DNA of 64,000 nt from contig NC_091676.1 in the NCBI RefSeq assembly GCF_042453785.1, positions 2,549,501 to 2,613,500 of the forward strand, read 5' to 3'. A program made the position numbers and the translations under genes. The notes under the pieces are model-generated. The model was not told where the DNA came from and did not search any database. It saw nothing but the letters and a program-made list of their open reading frames with translations. Shown here in pieces: positions 30,255-42,204 of the stretch. This DNA comes from Malus domestica (lineage: Eukaryota > Streptophyta > Magnoliopsida > Rosales > Rosaceae). Position 1 is the first letter of the stretch. Every line of letters begins with the position of its first letter.

Positions 30255-33200
30255 ATGGCGGCAATCCAGTACGACATTCGCTGCGCGCTTCTCCTGAATC
30301 ATCACGCATCATCGTTATCATCGCCATCATCATCCACGTCACCGCCGTCGTTATCCACGATTCGGTCCCTCTGCCCCACCCTCCTCGGCTCGCGCGCCTC
30401 CGCGGCGCGTCGAGTCCTCTCGCTGTCGACCTCGTGCTGGACGACGTCGTTCCGGCTCAGAACCTTCTCCACCGGCGCCGGAGAGGCCGCCGTCGTCAAG
30501 CTTCCGGAGAAGCCGCCGATATGCACGGCCGATGAACTCCACTACGTGTCCGTGCCGAACTCCGATTGGAAGCTCGCGCTCTGGCGATACCACCCGTGCC
30601 CCAAGGTACTGAATCTAATTTTTGAAAAGGAATTAATTTCTGTTCAATTTTAATTTTTTTGATTTAAATGGAACAATTTTTAGGAATTAATACTTATAAT
30701 TTACGAGAAACTAAAGTTGAGTGTTGACTGAAACAGGCGCCTCAGAGGAAACATCCATTGCTGCTGTTATCAGGCGTGGGGACCAACGCCATTGGATATG
30801 ATCTCTCTCCTGAGGTAACATTTGCATGATATAATTGTTAGTAATGCTCAATTAATCGTTTAATTAATATATCTATTAAAAAAATCATTTTTCTCGTTAA
30901 AATATTGTTAATTTATAGCCAGATGATAGAGAAAAGTTGTAAAAAATCCCAAATTTACGGCTTTATTCATAATTTTTGCGGCTTTGTTCATAATTTTTGA
31001 GAAAGAATACCATAAGGAGTGAGTTTTCAGTGTCAACGTGTGCATTTTACGAGTTTGTTTATTTGTGATTGCTGATGAATGTGGCATATCTGCAGTCTTC
31101 GTTTGCGCGTTACATGTCTAGGCAAGGATTCGAGACATGGGTTCTCGAAGTTCGTGGTGCTGGATTGAGCGTGCAAGAATCAGATCGCAAGGAAATTCAG
31201 CAATCTGCCCATGAAATATCTAAAGAGATGGAAGCTGTTTCTGAGAGTGCAACTGATGCAGCTTTTCCTGCAGGAAAGCAGTCAAATGGTTTTCCTGTTG
31301 CCTCGGCACCTGAGACTCCTGCTCGAGAAGAAAAACATGATAATTCAGCTTCTAAGAGTGCCACTAATGGATCATTTTCTGCAGAAAAGCAGTCCGGTGC
31401 CTCAGCATCTGAGGTTCCTGCTCAAGGAGTGATTTCAGCTTTCAGTGGAGACGTTACAAATATAATAACTGTAGGGGATGAATCAAAATCAGTGACAAAG
31501 TCGACAGAAACTTTTACGCAGCTGTCAGAAAGATTTTCTGGCTTTCTCAGTGAAGGTCAATCGAAGATCATGTCTGCTAAGTTGCTTGACCAAATTTCAA
31601 AACTGTTCGCTGGTTCTGCATTATCTGAGCGTGTTAATGAGATAAGCTATAAGATTTCAGGCCTGTTAGAGACGAGACAAAACTCAGCTATTGCTAGCCA
31701 GATCAAGGACCTCAGTCAAAGGCTTGTAAATATCATTGAAGAAGGTCAGCGATCAGTTTCGCCTCCATTGTTTGACTTGCAAGAGCGTTTTAATTCCACG
31801 CTGGAAGATTTCCAGAAACAACTTGAATTGATGGTGAAATATGATTGGGACTTTGACCATTACTTGGAAGAGGATGTACCTGCTGCGGTGAGGTGACAAT
31901 TTATCTTGATGGAAGGCTTTCATATGATTGCCCTTTTTGAATTTAGTCTTTAGAAGAAGCATCCATTTTGATTACACATAGTATCTTCTCTATTATATTG
32001 AATCAAGTGATTATCCTTCCTTTTACATGATGAATTTATGGTCTTCAAATGTTATCTTTACAGATGGAATATATAATGGCAGAGAGTAAGCCAAAGGATG
32101 GGAAATTGTTAGCCATTGGACACTCAATGGGTGGTATTTTGCTTTACTCAATGCTTTCACGATGCGGTGAGAATCCCTTTTTCCCCCATGCATTTCTTTT
32201 TCTTTATTTGCCTTTTGGGTGGAATTCGCTGCTCTATGTATCATTGTTGATACTTGATTGGTTGCATACTGGTTTACGTGCTGTTTTCCTACCCCTCACG
32301 CAGTGTTTTAATATGTTATTTTCTTTCCCCAATACAATTGAGTCCGGTTGAGTGTTATTCAATTACATGAAAATTTCTCTTAAGAACTTGCTTAAATACT
32401 GATAGCATTTAGCATTGATTGAATGCTTCCAGATCTGGTTCCTTGATATGCTTTGGTACTATTTTCATTTTGTAATACGTTGTGAGAAATGCTCCAGTAT
32501 ATGAATCTGATCTGGTAGCTTCATTATTTCACCTTTAAGGTTCTGAAGGAAGAGAGTCCCAATTGGCAGCTGTTGTAACATTAGCGTCGTCACTTGATTA
32601 CACATCTTCAAAGTCAATTCTCAAATTGCTCATACCCCTTGTAAGTGGATGCAGAGTTGCGGTAGATCATCTCTAAATTAAGTACAATGAATGTGTGTTA
32701 GTGTAGCTTAAACTTTGTTAAGGAACTAATGTCAAGGAACTTGTCATGCAGGCTGATCCCGCCGAGGCTCTCAATGTGCCAGCTATTCCCTTAGGAACAC
32801 TACTGGCAGCAACTTATCCTCTCTCAAATGGTCCTCCTTATGTTTTCTCTTGGCTTAATAACTTGATTTCAGCAGAGGACATGATGCATCCAGAGTTGTT
32901 GAAAAAGCTCGTTTTGAATAACTTTTGTAAGCATATTCCTACTGACACGATATACTTTGTCAATTCCATTTGAGAAATTCGAAGTCAACCATGATGGGTT
33001 ATTTAAAAAGAAGTTGTTAGAGCCATGTATGTCTCTTACTGATTCATCAACAAGTCAACCATTAGTGATTCTGTGCTTTTTACACATGGCAGGCACCGTA
33101 CCCGCAAAACTTCTATTGCAGTTAACAACAGCTTTTCGGGAGGGTGGACTACGTGACAGGAGCGGTACCTTTTTGTATAAGGACCATTTAAACAAAAGTA

Positions 33201-33622
33201 GTGTCCCTATTTTGGCAATTGCCGGAGACCAGGATCTAATTTGCCCACCTGAAGCCGTAGAAGGTAAATTCATATCATGGACGGCTTATGTTCTCTCTAA
33301 ATTTTCTTTGATTCGTGCTCATGATACTTTGGTGAACCAGAAACTGTGAAGCTGATTCCACAGCACCTGGTTACATATAAACTATTTGGAGAACCCGGTG
33401 GTCCACACTACGCTCATTATGATTTGGTCGGAGGCAAATTGGTACGAAGTTTTCTTCTCCGTCTCTCTCTCTCCCTCTCTTATGGTACAATAGTGTGACG
33501 TTTCTATTGATATATTTGTTTGCACCGCAACTTGTTTATAGCTATATTCGTTTGAACTACAGGCAGTGGAGCAGGTCTATCCATGTATAATCGAATTTCT
33601 TTGTCAGCACGACTCCAAATAA
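30255..33622 (+). CDS. Alpha/beta hydrolase, UCP031088 family
   Basis: Nine exons: 30255-30605, 30737-30814, 31096-31887, 32064-32166, 32540-32640, 32752-32926, 33093-33263, 33341-33441, 33563-33622; 643 residues, in phase throughout. The N-terminus (SLSSPSSSTSPPSLSTIRSL, Arg/Ser-rich) looks like a plastid or mitochondrial transit peptide. The fold starts at LLLLSGVGTNAIGYDLSPE. The nucleophile elbow is GHSMGG (Ser428), with a C-terminal Asp in AGDQDLICPP and a candidate His in PHYAHYDLVGG. A helical insert of about 240 residues precedes the elbow. The closest recalled relatives are Arabidopsis At1g15060/At1g73750; the substrate is unknown. I chose the ATG at 30255 (MAAIQYD); an in-frame ATG at 30099 is less likely. 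Confidence 0.93.
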
Positions 33623-35105
33623 TTACCAAAACCATAAAACTTAATCCCTTCAACTTGTTACGGGAGTAAGCTTTATTTCACAACCAGCTTGAAAGGCTTT
33701 CATCATGTTTATCAGTGCACGGCCTGATCAAGTTCTTTACGATTTCCGGGTGCAGAGAAGCACTCCACACAGGAAGAACTTAAATTCTTAAAAGTTAATA
33801 CACAGGTGACCCCTTTTGTTATTTTTTGTTTGAGGACGCATGATGGAGGATTAGTTTATTCACCTTCAGCATTTTGTCAGCAATTAGTAAAGTAGCGAAC
33901 TCGAAAAATTATTGTATGATACTATAACATAGCTACTTGGTGTAACCAAGTTACGGATTACAAACCCACGTGGCCGTATATCAATCTCTTGTTTTCTTCC
34001 TTAGATTCTTGGGTACAAGTCCTACCAAGAGTGTAATATCCTATTCGTATCTTTCTCATCACATGACAATAAGGTCCGCTATTCTAGCAGTACGTTTTGT
34101 GTTCTCTTAATAAATTTCATGGGGTGGTGGAAGAGCAAGTAAGAAGTAGAGAATCTTATTATCTGAAAGTTTCATGTCTTTTATCTTAGAGGGCATGTTT
34201 TTTAATTCGTTGTAAGTTTGTCGAACCGGCTGATGAATCCGATCTCCCGCGTCCGATTTCCGGTGAATTCTGACCTGAATTTTCGGACCCTTAATTTGTA
34301 GCAAGCTTGGGTTGCAGAATCCAACCAATGCTGTCAGGATCACAGAGACCATCCCTTGTCGTTGTGGTGTTTTGTAGCAGCATAAGTAGATAAGCAAACA
34401 CAACACTGGGCGATTGGTAATGGAAGCACACTTTCTGTCTTCCATGTTACAATGTCTACTCACTACTGCTTCCAGTATATAGTAGCAGATGTAAAAGCTA
34501 AGTAGTGAGTCAAATTTAATGGCTCGAAATGCATCAAGCTTTCAGACATGCTAAACCCTCCTAGTGGCACGCCATAACAAGCCTCGTGAATTGTCGACAG
34601 AATGCAAGGCATGTCATGACATGCATTTTGTCAACAATTAGCGATGCTTGTTGCGACAGAATTCCAACTTGGTTCAAGACATGCCAACTGGCCAAACTCA
34701 CATATCTCTGCGTTTTCTTTCTTTTAACAATTGTGCCATCCTGCTTGTAACATATGATAATTGCATTTTCTTGTCTAGTGGTGAGCTTGGAGGGGTATGA
34801 CGCTCTGATAGATTGGCCCCGGGCTAACCCGAATGTGAATAACTCGAGCATTCTGCACGAGAGAAATGTCGCCGGAGATTGCGATGAAGAAGCAGAGGGA
34901 GTGCAGAGCAAGGAGAGGTGTGCCTTGTTATTTATTCCTTCATTCCCGACTCTCGCATTACGTGAAAAATATCCAGTTACACTTACGATATCGCGACCCC
35001 ACCGACACATAAACGGGAGACGTTCTCGTGTTTGTTTACTGCAGTGACTAGTGAGGAAGAAAATCAGAATCCACAAGGCCACTGAAAGGTCAGTGACATA
35101 ATGCA
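33623..35105. other. Spacer with unassigned open frames
   Basis: Two long frames oppose each other at 34561-35139 (minus) and 34754-35047 (plus, with GYDALIDWPRANPNVNNSS). A minus frame of 118 residues lies at 34107-34463 (QGMVSVILTALVGFCNPS). I recognise no domain in any and cannot call a gene. They may be gene fragments or chance frames. Confidence 0.35.
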
Positions 35106-35114
35106 AAATTGGAC

Positions 35115-35323
35115 GGACAAGGATTGTCTGCCCTCCCACTTCTCGTGCCCTCCTGTTTTATGTGGTTACGATTAAGCCACGTCAATATTTTATATTATTT
35201 TTTATCGAGATAATAAGACAAAAATGAATACTAATGTAAAATGTTGACGTGACTTAACCGTGACCATACAAATAGGAGGGCATGGAAGGACACCGTAAGT
35301 GGAAGGGCAGACATTCCTTGTCC
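35115..35323. mobile_element. MULE-type MITE, copy 4
   Basis: Ends GGACAAGGATTGTCTGCCC and GGGCAGACATTCCTTGTCC are inverted. AAATTGGAC occurs on both sides (35106-35114, 35324-35332), a perfect 9-bp duplication. It shares the inverted TGTTGACGTGACTTAACCG cores with the other three copies. Confidence 0.9.
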
Positions 35324-35733
35324 AAATTGGACAAGTTAGACCAAATACATTCGGACAAAGAAACTCTGCTTTAAGTGAATAGAACAGACCACGCAGATTA
35401 ATTACTAAACAGATCAAAGGACAGCTGGAATCTTACTGTCTGATTCTTGATTAAATAGTTTGGTGGAATCCACTCCCCCTGTGTTCGCGCTAAATGGTAG
35501 GTACATAGTTAGTCAACTGTCTTAATCCTACTGTTTAACGTGATGAAATCATGAAAATATACAGTTAAAAACACTTTCCAGCCAGTTGCTAACAAAAGAT
35601 AGTTTATATTCTACCTTAAACTAGTCTAAGCTGCGATAAACGAGATTCCAGCTTAGGTGCACAGGTAAACACATTCACTCTAACAATGTAGCTTAGCCAG
35701 CATTTGTTGCTAACATAACAAGTATAAGTTCAA

Positions 35734-36059
35734 GGCTTTTTTGTTAAAATGGTACCTAAGATTATCATAACTCATCGCTTTGGTTCCTGGAATTTAAAAT
35801 CAATAGAAGTGGTTTATGAGATTGTCTATAGTCAATCATTTTGGTCCTTATGTGAACATTTTTCGTTAAATTAGAGAAACCACTGGTTCAAGTGGAGCGG
35901 TTGATTTACAAAAATATTCTCAATTTAACTGATGTTTATCACGAAATGACCAAAATGATTGACGGTGGACAATCTCAGAGACGACTTCTATTGATTTTAA
36001 ATCTTAGAACCAAAGTGATGAGTTATGCCAATCTCAGGGATCTTTTTGGCTTAAAAGTC
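35734..36059. mobile_element. Long-TIR MULE-like MITE, second family, copy 1
   Basis: Arms of about 120 bp pair with each other: CATAACTCATCGCTTTGGTT and TCAATAGAAGTGG on the left, AACCAAAGTGATGAGTTATG and CTTCTATTGA on the right. Flanks TAAGTTCAA (35725-35733) and TAAATTCAA (36060-36068) are 9 bp with one mismatch. Partner copy at 45654-45976. Confidence 0.85.
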
Positions 36060-36430
36060 TAAATTCAATGGCGATTATCGTTCATATCCTAGAGGGGGAA
36101 GGCAAACCCGTTTCGTTCAATGGTTAAAAGATTATCTGGGAGATAGAGGGTAAAGAACAAGAAACAAATCAACAACTTCATTAACCTACGAGGACAACAA
36201 GATACAAAAGGTCTGCAATAAGAGCATGAAGATATCATCCTTCACATATATCCAGTTAACAATGCTCTTTCAGCAGAACTACCTCAACCTAGCTCTATCA
36301 AATGACAGTAAGGAAGGCAGAAATCTTACTGTTGGAATGCCTACGCCAAATACACAAATGCACGATCACTAAGATTGAACTAAACAAACATCAAGCTTCA
36401 CAAGTGGATTGAATTTGCCGCAATCATATC

Positions 36431-38736
36431 TCAGACAGCAGATGTGGCCAACCTGTCCAAAGCATCGGAAATATGCCTCATTATCGGTCTCCTTTCAGGG
36501 CTGCTGTGAACACAAGCCATTGCAATCTTCAAAACCGCTATAATCTCTTCTTCCTTATCCACGTCGTGCATCAAATTTGGATCTAAAACATCTAAAAGAG
36601 GCTTCTTCTCTTCAATGTTGAGCTGAATCCATTGAACCAGGTCCATTTCTGAGGAACCCACTTGGACTATTGGCAATCTTCCGGTAATCATTTCGAGTAA
36701 GATTACTCCATACGAATACACATCCCACTTCTGTGATGGTTTAACCACTTTCAGAGATTCTGGAGCCTGATAACAAGATCCCAAATTGCTGGATGAACTA
36801 ACCACAGAAACTTCAGATGGCGCTGCACTCTTTTGTTGCCTTTCTTGTGATTTTTCTGTGGGGATTCGATTGGATTGTAGAGTCGGGGACCCTCCAGCGA
36901 TATTTGCAAGGCGTCCAAGTCCAAAATCAGAAATGCGGGGTTCCATGTTTTGTCCAAGCAGTATGTTATTTGGCTTCAAATCTCCATGGACATATTTCTT
37001 GGGGCTAAACTCATGCAGATAGACCAAGCCTTTTGCAATTCCCTTCATGATATTCAACCGAACAGACCATGATAGCGGTGTAAATGATACCAGCCCTGGC
37101 TTCCCTAATGACATAACAAAACAATCAAATCAACAAAAACACCACACCTATAATTTTATTCGCAAATCTGAGTTAAATACACCTACCATTAATAAGAGAA
37201 TATAACAACCACTAACAAGAGTATGAATACCAAAATTAGACGAGGAAAAATGGTAAGCTTACCATGAAGGGCGGTGGCAAGGCTGCCATTAGGAATATAG
37301 TCATATATGAGCAGCTTTTCATCAACAGACCAGTAATATGCCTTCAGAGTAACAACGTTAGGATGCCTTAGCTTTCCAATTGCTTCAACTTCCGTCTGAA
37401 ATTCCTTGAATCTCTGGGAACCCCCTTCGCCCAATCTTCTCACTGCCAGGGTGATTCCTTCTTCAAGCACAACTTTGTAAACAATTCCAATTCCACTTTT
37501 TCCAAGAACAAAAGCAGACGCCTTAAGAAGCTCGTCCAGATCAAATGCCACGTGTGTATCCAATGCCACTAGATCGAACTGCTCCATATTCTCCGATAAT
37601 GTCTCTGATTCATCTCTTCTGAAGCACAAGCACTCCTTCTTTCCCTTACCTCCCTTGCCAAAACCATTTTCATCCTTAACCTTACTACGAGCCCAAAACC
37701 TCGAATAACAATACGAGAAAAGCAGCCCAACAAGGCAAATGCCAATTACATCACTCACTATAATTGCAATTACAGCTGTTTTACTCAACCCTCTTGCTTT
37801 CCCACTCTTTCCACCATTATCGTCAGAATCCTGTGGGGGGGAGTTATCCGGCAGAAACGGAATCGAGGAAGGCGGACTAGCACCGGAAACTTCGGAAGAA
37901 CACGGGTTCTTCAATGGGGTGCCACAAAGACCAGGATTCCCAATAAAAGCAGTTGGTCCTCTGTTCATCAGAGCACCGGTTTGCGGTATTGGACCACTCA
38001 AATTGTTATATGTAAGATCAATGTAAACCTTCTCGGGAAGATTTCCAAGGCTAGCCGGGATTGCACCAGAAAACAGATTATGAGACAAATCAACAGTGCC
38101 TTGCAAGCTAGACAGATTTCCCATATCACTTGGAATCGAGCCATTGAATTTATTGAAAGAAAGATCAAGTTTTTCTAAAGAAACAAAACCACTTCCAAAC
38201 CCTTCTGGTAGAAAGCCAGTGAAATTATTCTGACTAAGATCGATGGTTCTGAGCCTCTTGCATTGTATAATCGACGTGGGCAACGAACCATTAAACAAAT
38301 TTTCTGATAAATCTAGGGATTGAAGGTATTTGAGCTTACCAATCACATTTGGGACAGACCCAGATAAGGAATTTCCATAAAGCACCAAACTTTGGAGCCC
38401 CAGAGCTTGGAAAAGCTCAAGGGGCAAGCTTCCGTACAACTTATTGTTCCTTAAATTGACGTGGCGGAGCTCGGAGAGGGCTCCCATGGCGGAAGGAAGA
38501 AACCCAGAAAGTTTCTTCTTTGGAATGCTGAGAGAGACAACCCTTTGGTCGTTGCATGTAATCCCATTCCATGTGCAGGGGTTGGAATCAGAGGAGTTCC
38601 AGTTGCTCAGAGACCCTTCTGGGTCTTCCGCAATGGACTGCTTGAACGACAAAAGGGCGTAGCCTTCCTCGTTCAAGGAATCCACCAGGGAATGAGAGTT
38701 GCAGAGCAGCAGAAGCACCAAAATCAAATAGAACAT
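36431..38736 (-). CDS. ZAR1: LRR receptor-like kinase, ZAR1-like
   Basis: Two exons (minus): 38736-37263 and 37104-36431; 715 residues, matching Arabidopsis ZAR1 (At2g01210, ~716). Layout: signal peptide ~1-20, LRR N-cap ~21-61, about seven LRRs to ~250, transmembrane helix 321-344, kinase ~405-705. The Gly loop is [11 protein letters not shown]. The beta-3 motif reads AVRR, with Arg where most kinases have Lys. The catalytic loop is HGDLKPNN rather than HRD, and DFG is present. ZAR1 acts at the plasma membrane with calmodulin and G-beta in the zygote's asymmetric division. The ATG at 38736 is chosen because the hydrophobic leader follows directly; the upstream in-frame ATG at 38916 would add 60 poorly fitting residues. 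Introns: one. Confidence 0.95.
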
Positions 38737-40207
38737 TTCCAGCAGAAAATTACAGAGTCGGAGTTCAGAGGGATTACCTTTATCGTTCTTTCTGCTGCGG
38801 AAACCAAGTGAGGGGTTGTGGAGAAAGCTGAGAGAGACAATGGAGGTGAAGGGAGAGAAAGGAAGTGTGAAAGCTTCAACAGTGATGGAGAAAAGGTAGA
38901 GGGGCTCAGCAAGCAAGGACCTTGGGAATATAGAAAAATGGCAAAAGAGAAGTTGGTGTGGGGACCCATATGGAACTGTGTCTCAAATCCCTCCAATTCA
39001 ATTTGTCGCGATATTTTGTTGGACTCCATGCTTTTGTCCATGGGAACAGTGCAATTTAGTTGTTTATTTTTACTTTTATATTACAATTCTATGCTAATTT
39101 ATATTAACTTCTACATTAGGGTCGAAATTCTATGCTAATTTATATTAAAAAGAGGGAGTAGGGTTTGAGTTCAAAACGTAGCGGGATGATGAAAAATGTT
39201 CTAAATCACCAAAGTAATTAATTACCTTCTAACAATTAGGCTATCCGAAAAAAATCATTGAATTTAATTAAAATATTTAAGCTAGCCGTTTATTACAATC
39301 TATCACTTATGATCATTTGTGGAATAGCTCTCATAAATAAATATGGACTTCTATAATAGGGTTTGATTCGACCCACAATGGTCCCACACCCACATTGATA
39401 TCGATCTCACACTTGTGAGAGGTGCCTTACACATGAACAAATTCTTGTATGAAAATAACCGCATGCAACGTTTTTTAAATGGGATGAAACTATGGGTGGA
39501 TATGGATGATACCAAACTATAGGACACCTAATTTTTGTACGTCTGATTGCACAAACACTTAAGCTGCTATCAAATCAAATACTAAATTTTCTCCTAATCA
39601 TGATGCAGGGAAATGTGGAGTGACGGAGGCAACTAGCTAGTGGAAAGATTTTTCAATGTGTTCAAAACACATGATAAAATGTCACATGTTACTGTACAAT
39701 TGGAAGAACATATCAATGTACAATTTGAAAAACATATGAAAATTTATATAACATATCATTTTTCATTCGTATTTTTGACATACTGAAAAATTTATCCAGC
39801 AAGTGCAATAGTGCATATTAGAGAGTGATGATTGTTCCACGCGGGTTATAAACCGTTAAGGGGGCATAATCATAATCCGCTCCGACGACGACCTTATTAA
39901 ATTCACTGGAAACATGACCAAAACTCGTGCTGACATGGCATGGAACAAAAATAGAAAGTGACAGTTGTAAATATATCGCGAAAAAATGAAATGGGAAATG
40001 GAGATAAATTGACATGTGAACTTCGGTTCAGACTACAGGGTGGGAGTGTCTAGAGAGTAGCCGTTTGTCAGTGGTGAGGCCCACTCTATAAAGCTTCGTA
40101 CTTTACAGAGACTAAAGAGTAAATAATTCATTTTGGAGGGCCTCAGTTGCAAATTGAGAATTCCAGTGCAGGGATTTGGGGTGGCTGGCTGGACCCGAGT
40201 TTTGTAA
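38737..40207. other. ZAR1 upstream spacer
   Basis: 38740-38950 is the likely ZAR1 5' leader (CT-rich on the minus strand). 39650-39800 resembles a decayed MITE with GATTTTTCAATGTG and ACTGAAAAATT ends. No gene seen. Confidence 0.45.
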
Positions 40208-40780
40208 GACCATCTCCAACCCGACGAAGGTTAGAAAGCTCGTTTTAGCTCTCTGTCTCTCTAATATATTAATATTTTAACAAATAATACATAACCATAT
40301 TTGTTTTCATCTCCAACCGAGAGTCAAATGGCTCGTTTTAGTCATGTGAAAAAAAACCGTTTCCAACCGAATGCTAAAAGGCCATAGGGTCAAACATAAT
40401 TTGTTATGTAAATTTAAAAACTACAACAACTTAAATTTAAAAATGGTGAAAATTATGTGAAAAATTGTGTAGGAATGACTTAGATATTTATAGAAGAAAA
40501 AGGGGAATTTAAAAAAAAAATTTGGCCCAAAAAAAGGACAATACTAGGATATATCCAACACTAAAGAGGACAATATTGTCGGATATATCCAACAGAAAAT
40601 GTATTAATAATGAAAAATTCAGCCTGACTCGGGGCTGATTGGTTGGCCGGATTGGACCAGTCGATTGGTCCTTTGGCCCTTTTTTGTCTAGTGGGGCCCA
40701 AGAACACTTTGGCCTAGCCCTCGGTTGGAGACGGTTTTCGGACTATTTTTTACTCTCTGATCCTTCAGTTGGAGATAGTC
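40208..40780. mobile_element. PIF/Harbinger-type MITE
   Basis: Ends GACCATCTCCAAC and GTTGGAGATAGTC are inverted with one mismatch, and TAA flanks both sides (40205-40207, 40781-40783). Internal AAAGAGGACAATA and GGATATATCCAACA repeats. No coding capacity. Related by end sequence to the element at 28262-29810. Confidence 0.8.
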
Positions 40781-42204
40781 TAAGGGGGCGGGACATGAAT
40801 GGAGAGATGCCAACGGTTCAAGGTTCAACCCTTTAATTAATTTATGAACTGATTTTAATTAAAAAACAACATAAGAATAAATAACGACCGATCAACGTTA
40901 ATTAATTAATAAGTTAATACAACGTTAACTACTTGTTTGTGTGTCGGTAAATGGTGACTTGAGGCGAGGACAAAGACACAGCAGGCTCCTTCCAGGCCAC
41001 CACCATATACAAAAGCAGCTTTACAGCAGAAAGTATCTTTGTTTAATTTAGGGGTACCTTTTTCTCCACTCGTGTCTGTCTGCAAGTGCATTGCTTTGCA
41101 AAGAAGAGAAACAACGCCAACTCGACGTATCTTTATACAAAGAATTTTTCTTGGCAGCACCCACAACGGAGAATGGACCTCCATTTTTCGGAAGCAATCA
41201 GCCATATATATGGGCCCTCCAATTTCATCGTGCTTTCGTTCTTGCTAAATTGGTATGGAGGAAAGTAGGAACATTTTATTTATGTCACAACGATCATCTT
41301 CGACAAAAAAATTGTAACTCAAATGGTTGAGAGTATCCATATGTACGCCAAATTTAAATGTCATTTGTTCGATTTTTCTCCCTAAATGTGCTTGTGAATC
41401 GACTTGAGTTCGGCAAGTAACAACGGTCTTTCACAATATTCATTGTTAATGCATAAAATCAAGTTGACTTTGGAACGTATCAAGGTGTGATATTCGCAAG
41501 GTTGCTTTAGTCACCAAGTGTAGGTAATATGTAAAAAGATAGAGATATGAAAGTAAACAAAAAATATCGGTCGTTCACCCTAACTTGAGCTACCCTCCAC
41601 GTGAGTAGAGGAGTTCTCATTAATAATAAAAATTTTACATATTACAAAGGTTCAAGCATAATTACCCAACATGCATCTCGTTATAATTGGTATCTTAATT
41701 GGAAAGCAACTCATGTGCTTTGTCATGAGTGCCAAGCCGACGTTATTTGAAATTGAGAGCATAATTAGGCGGCAGCAGAGACCGTCAAAACTTAGAAAAT
41801 TTGGAGCATAATTAGGCAGCAGCTGCCCTCTCCTCCGCCTATCTCGCATGAAAATCTGTCATCAACGATCAAATAAAATAAAAAATTAGTCAACTCATTC
41901 CGATGAACGATCAAATCAATCAGCAAAGCAGCGCGGAATTATTTGAACGACAGACCCTACAATGTACGACTATGTTGGCTGGACAAGTCTAATTCAATTG
42001 GGCCCCAGATTTAATGGGCCTTTGTATCGGGCTCCTCAACGTACCAGAATGGAATGGGCCGGACCCCATTATGATCATTTGAGCAGGTGGCGGGACCCAT
42101 AGTTGAATGGTCCCGCAGAACTCGTTACACAGAAGAGAACGACACCGTTTTCGGGCTGCGGACAGAAGAAGACCGAAGAAAAGGAGAGAGAGAGAGAGAA
42201 TCCG
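40781..42204. other. Spacer, nothing certain
   Basis: 41290-41400 has tRNA-like A- and B-box fragments (CAAATGGTTGAGAG, TTGTTCGATTTTTCTCC) and may be a decayed SINE. Overlapping short frames at 41039-41330 lack domains. 42100-42204 is the probable leader of the next gene and is open in its frame from an ATG at 42103. Confidence 0.4.

Noticed and set aside
38734-38916. N-terminal 60-residue extension of the ZAR1-like protein from ATG 38916
   Set aside because: The extension places the signal peptide internally and overlaps the likely 5' leader; the ATG at 38736 gives the family length.
41290-41400. tRNA gene
   Set aside because: A- and B-box-like pieces exist, but no cloverleaf or acceptor stem could be formed by eye; at most a decayed SINE.
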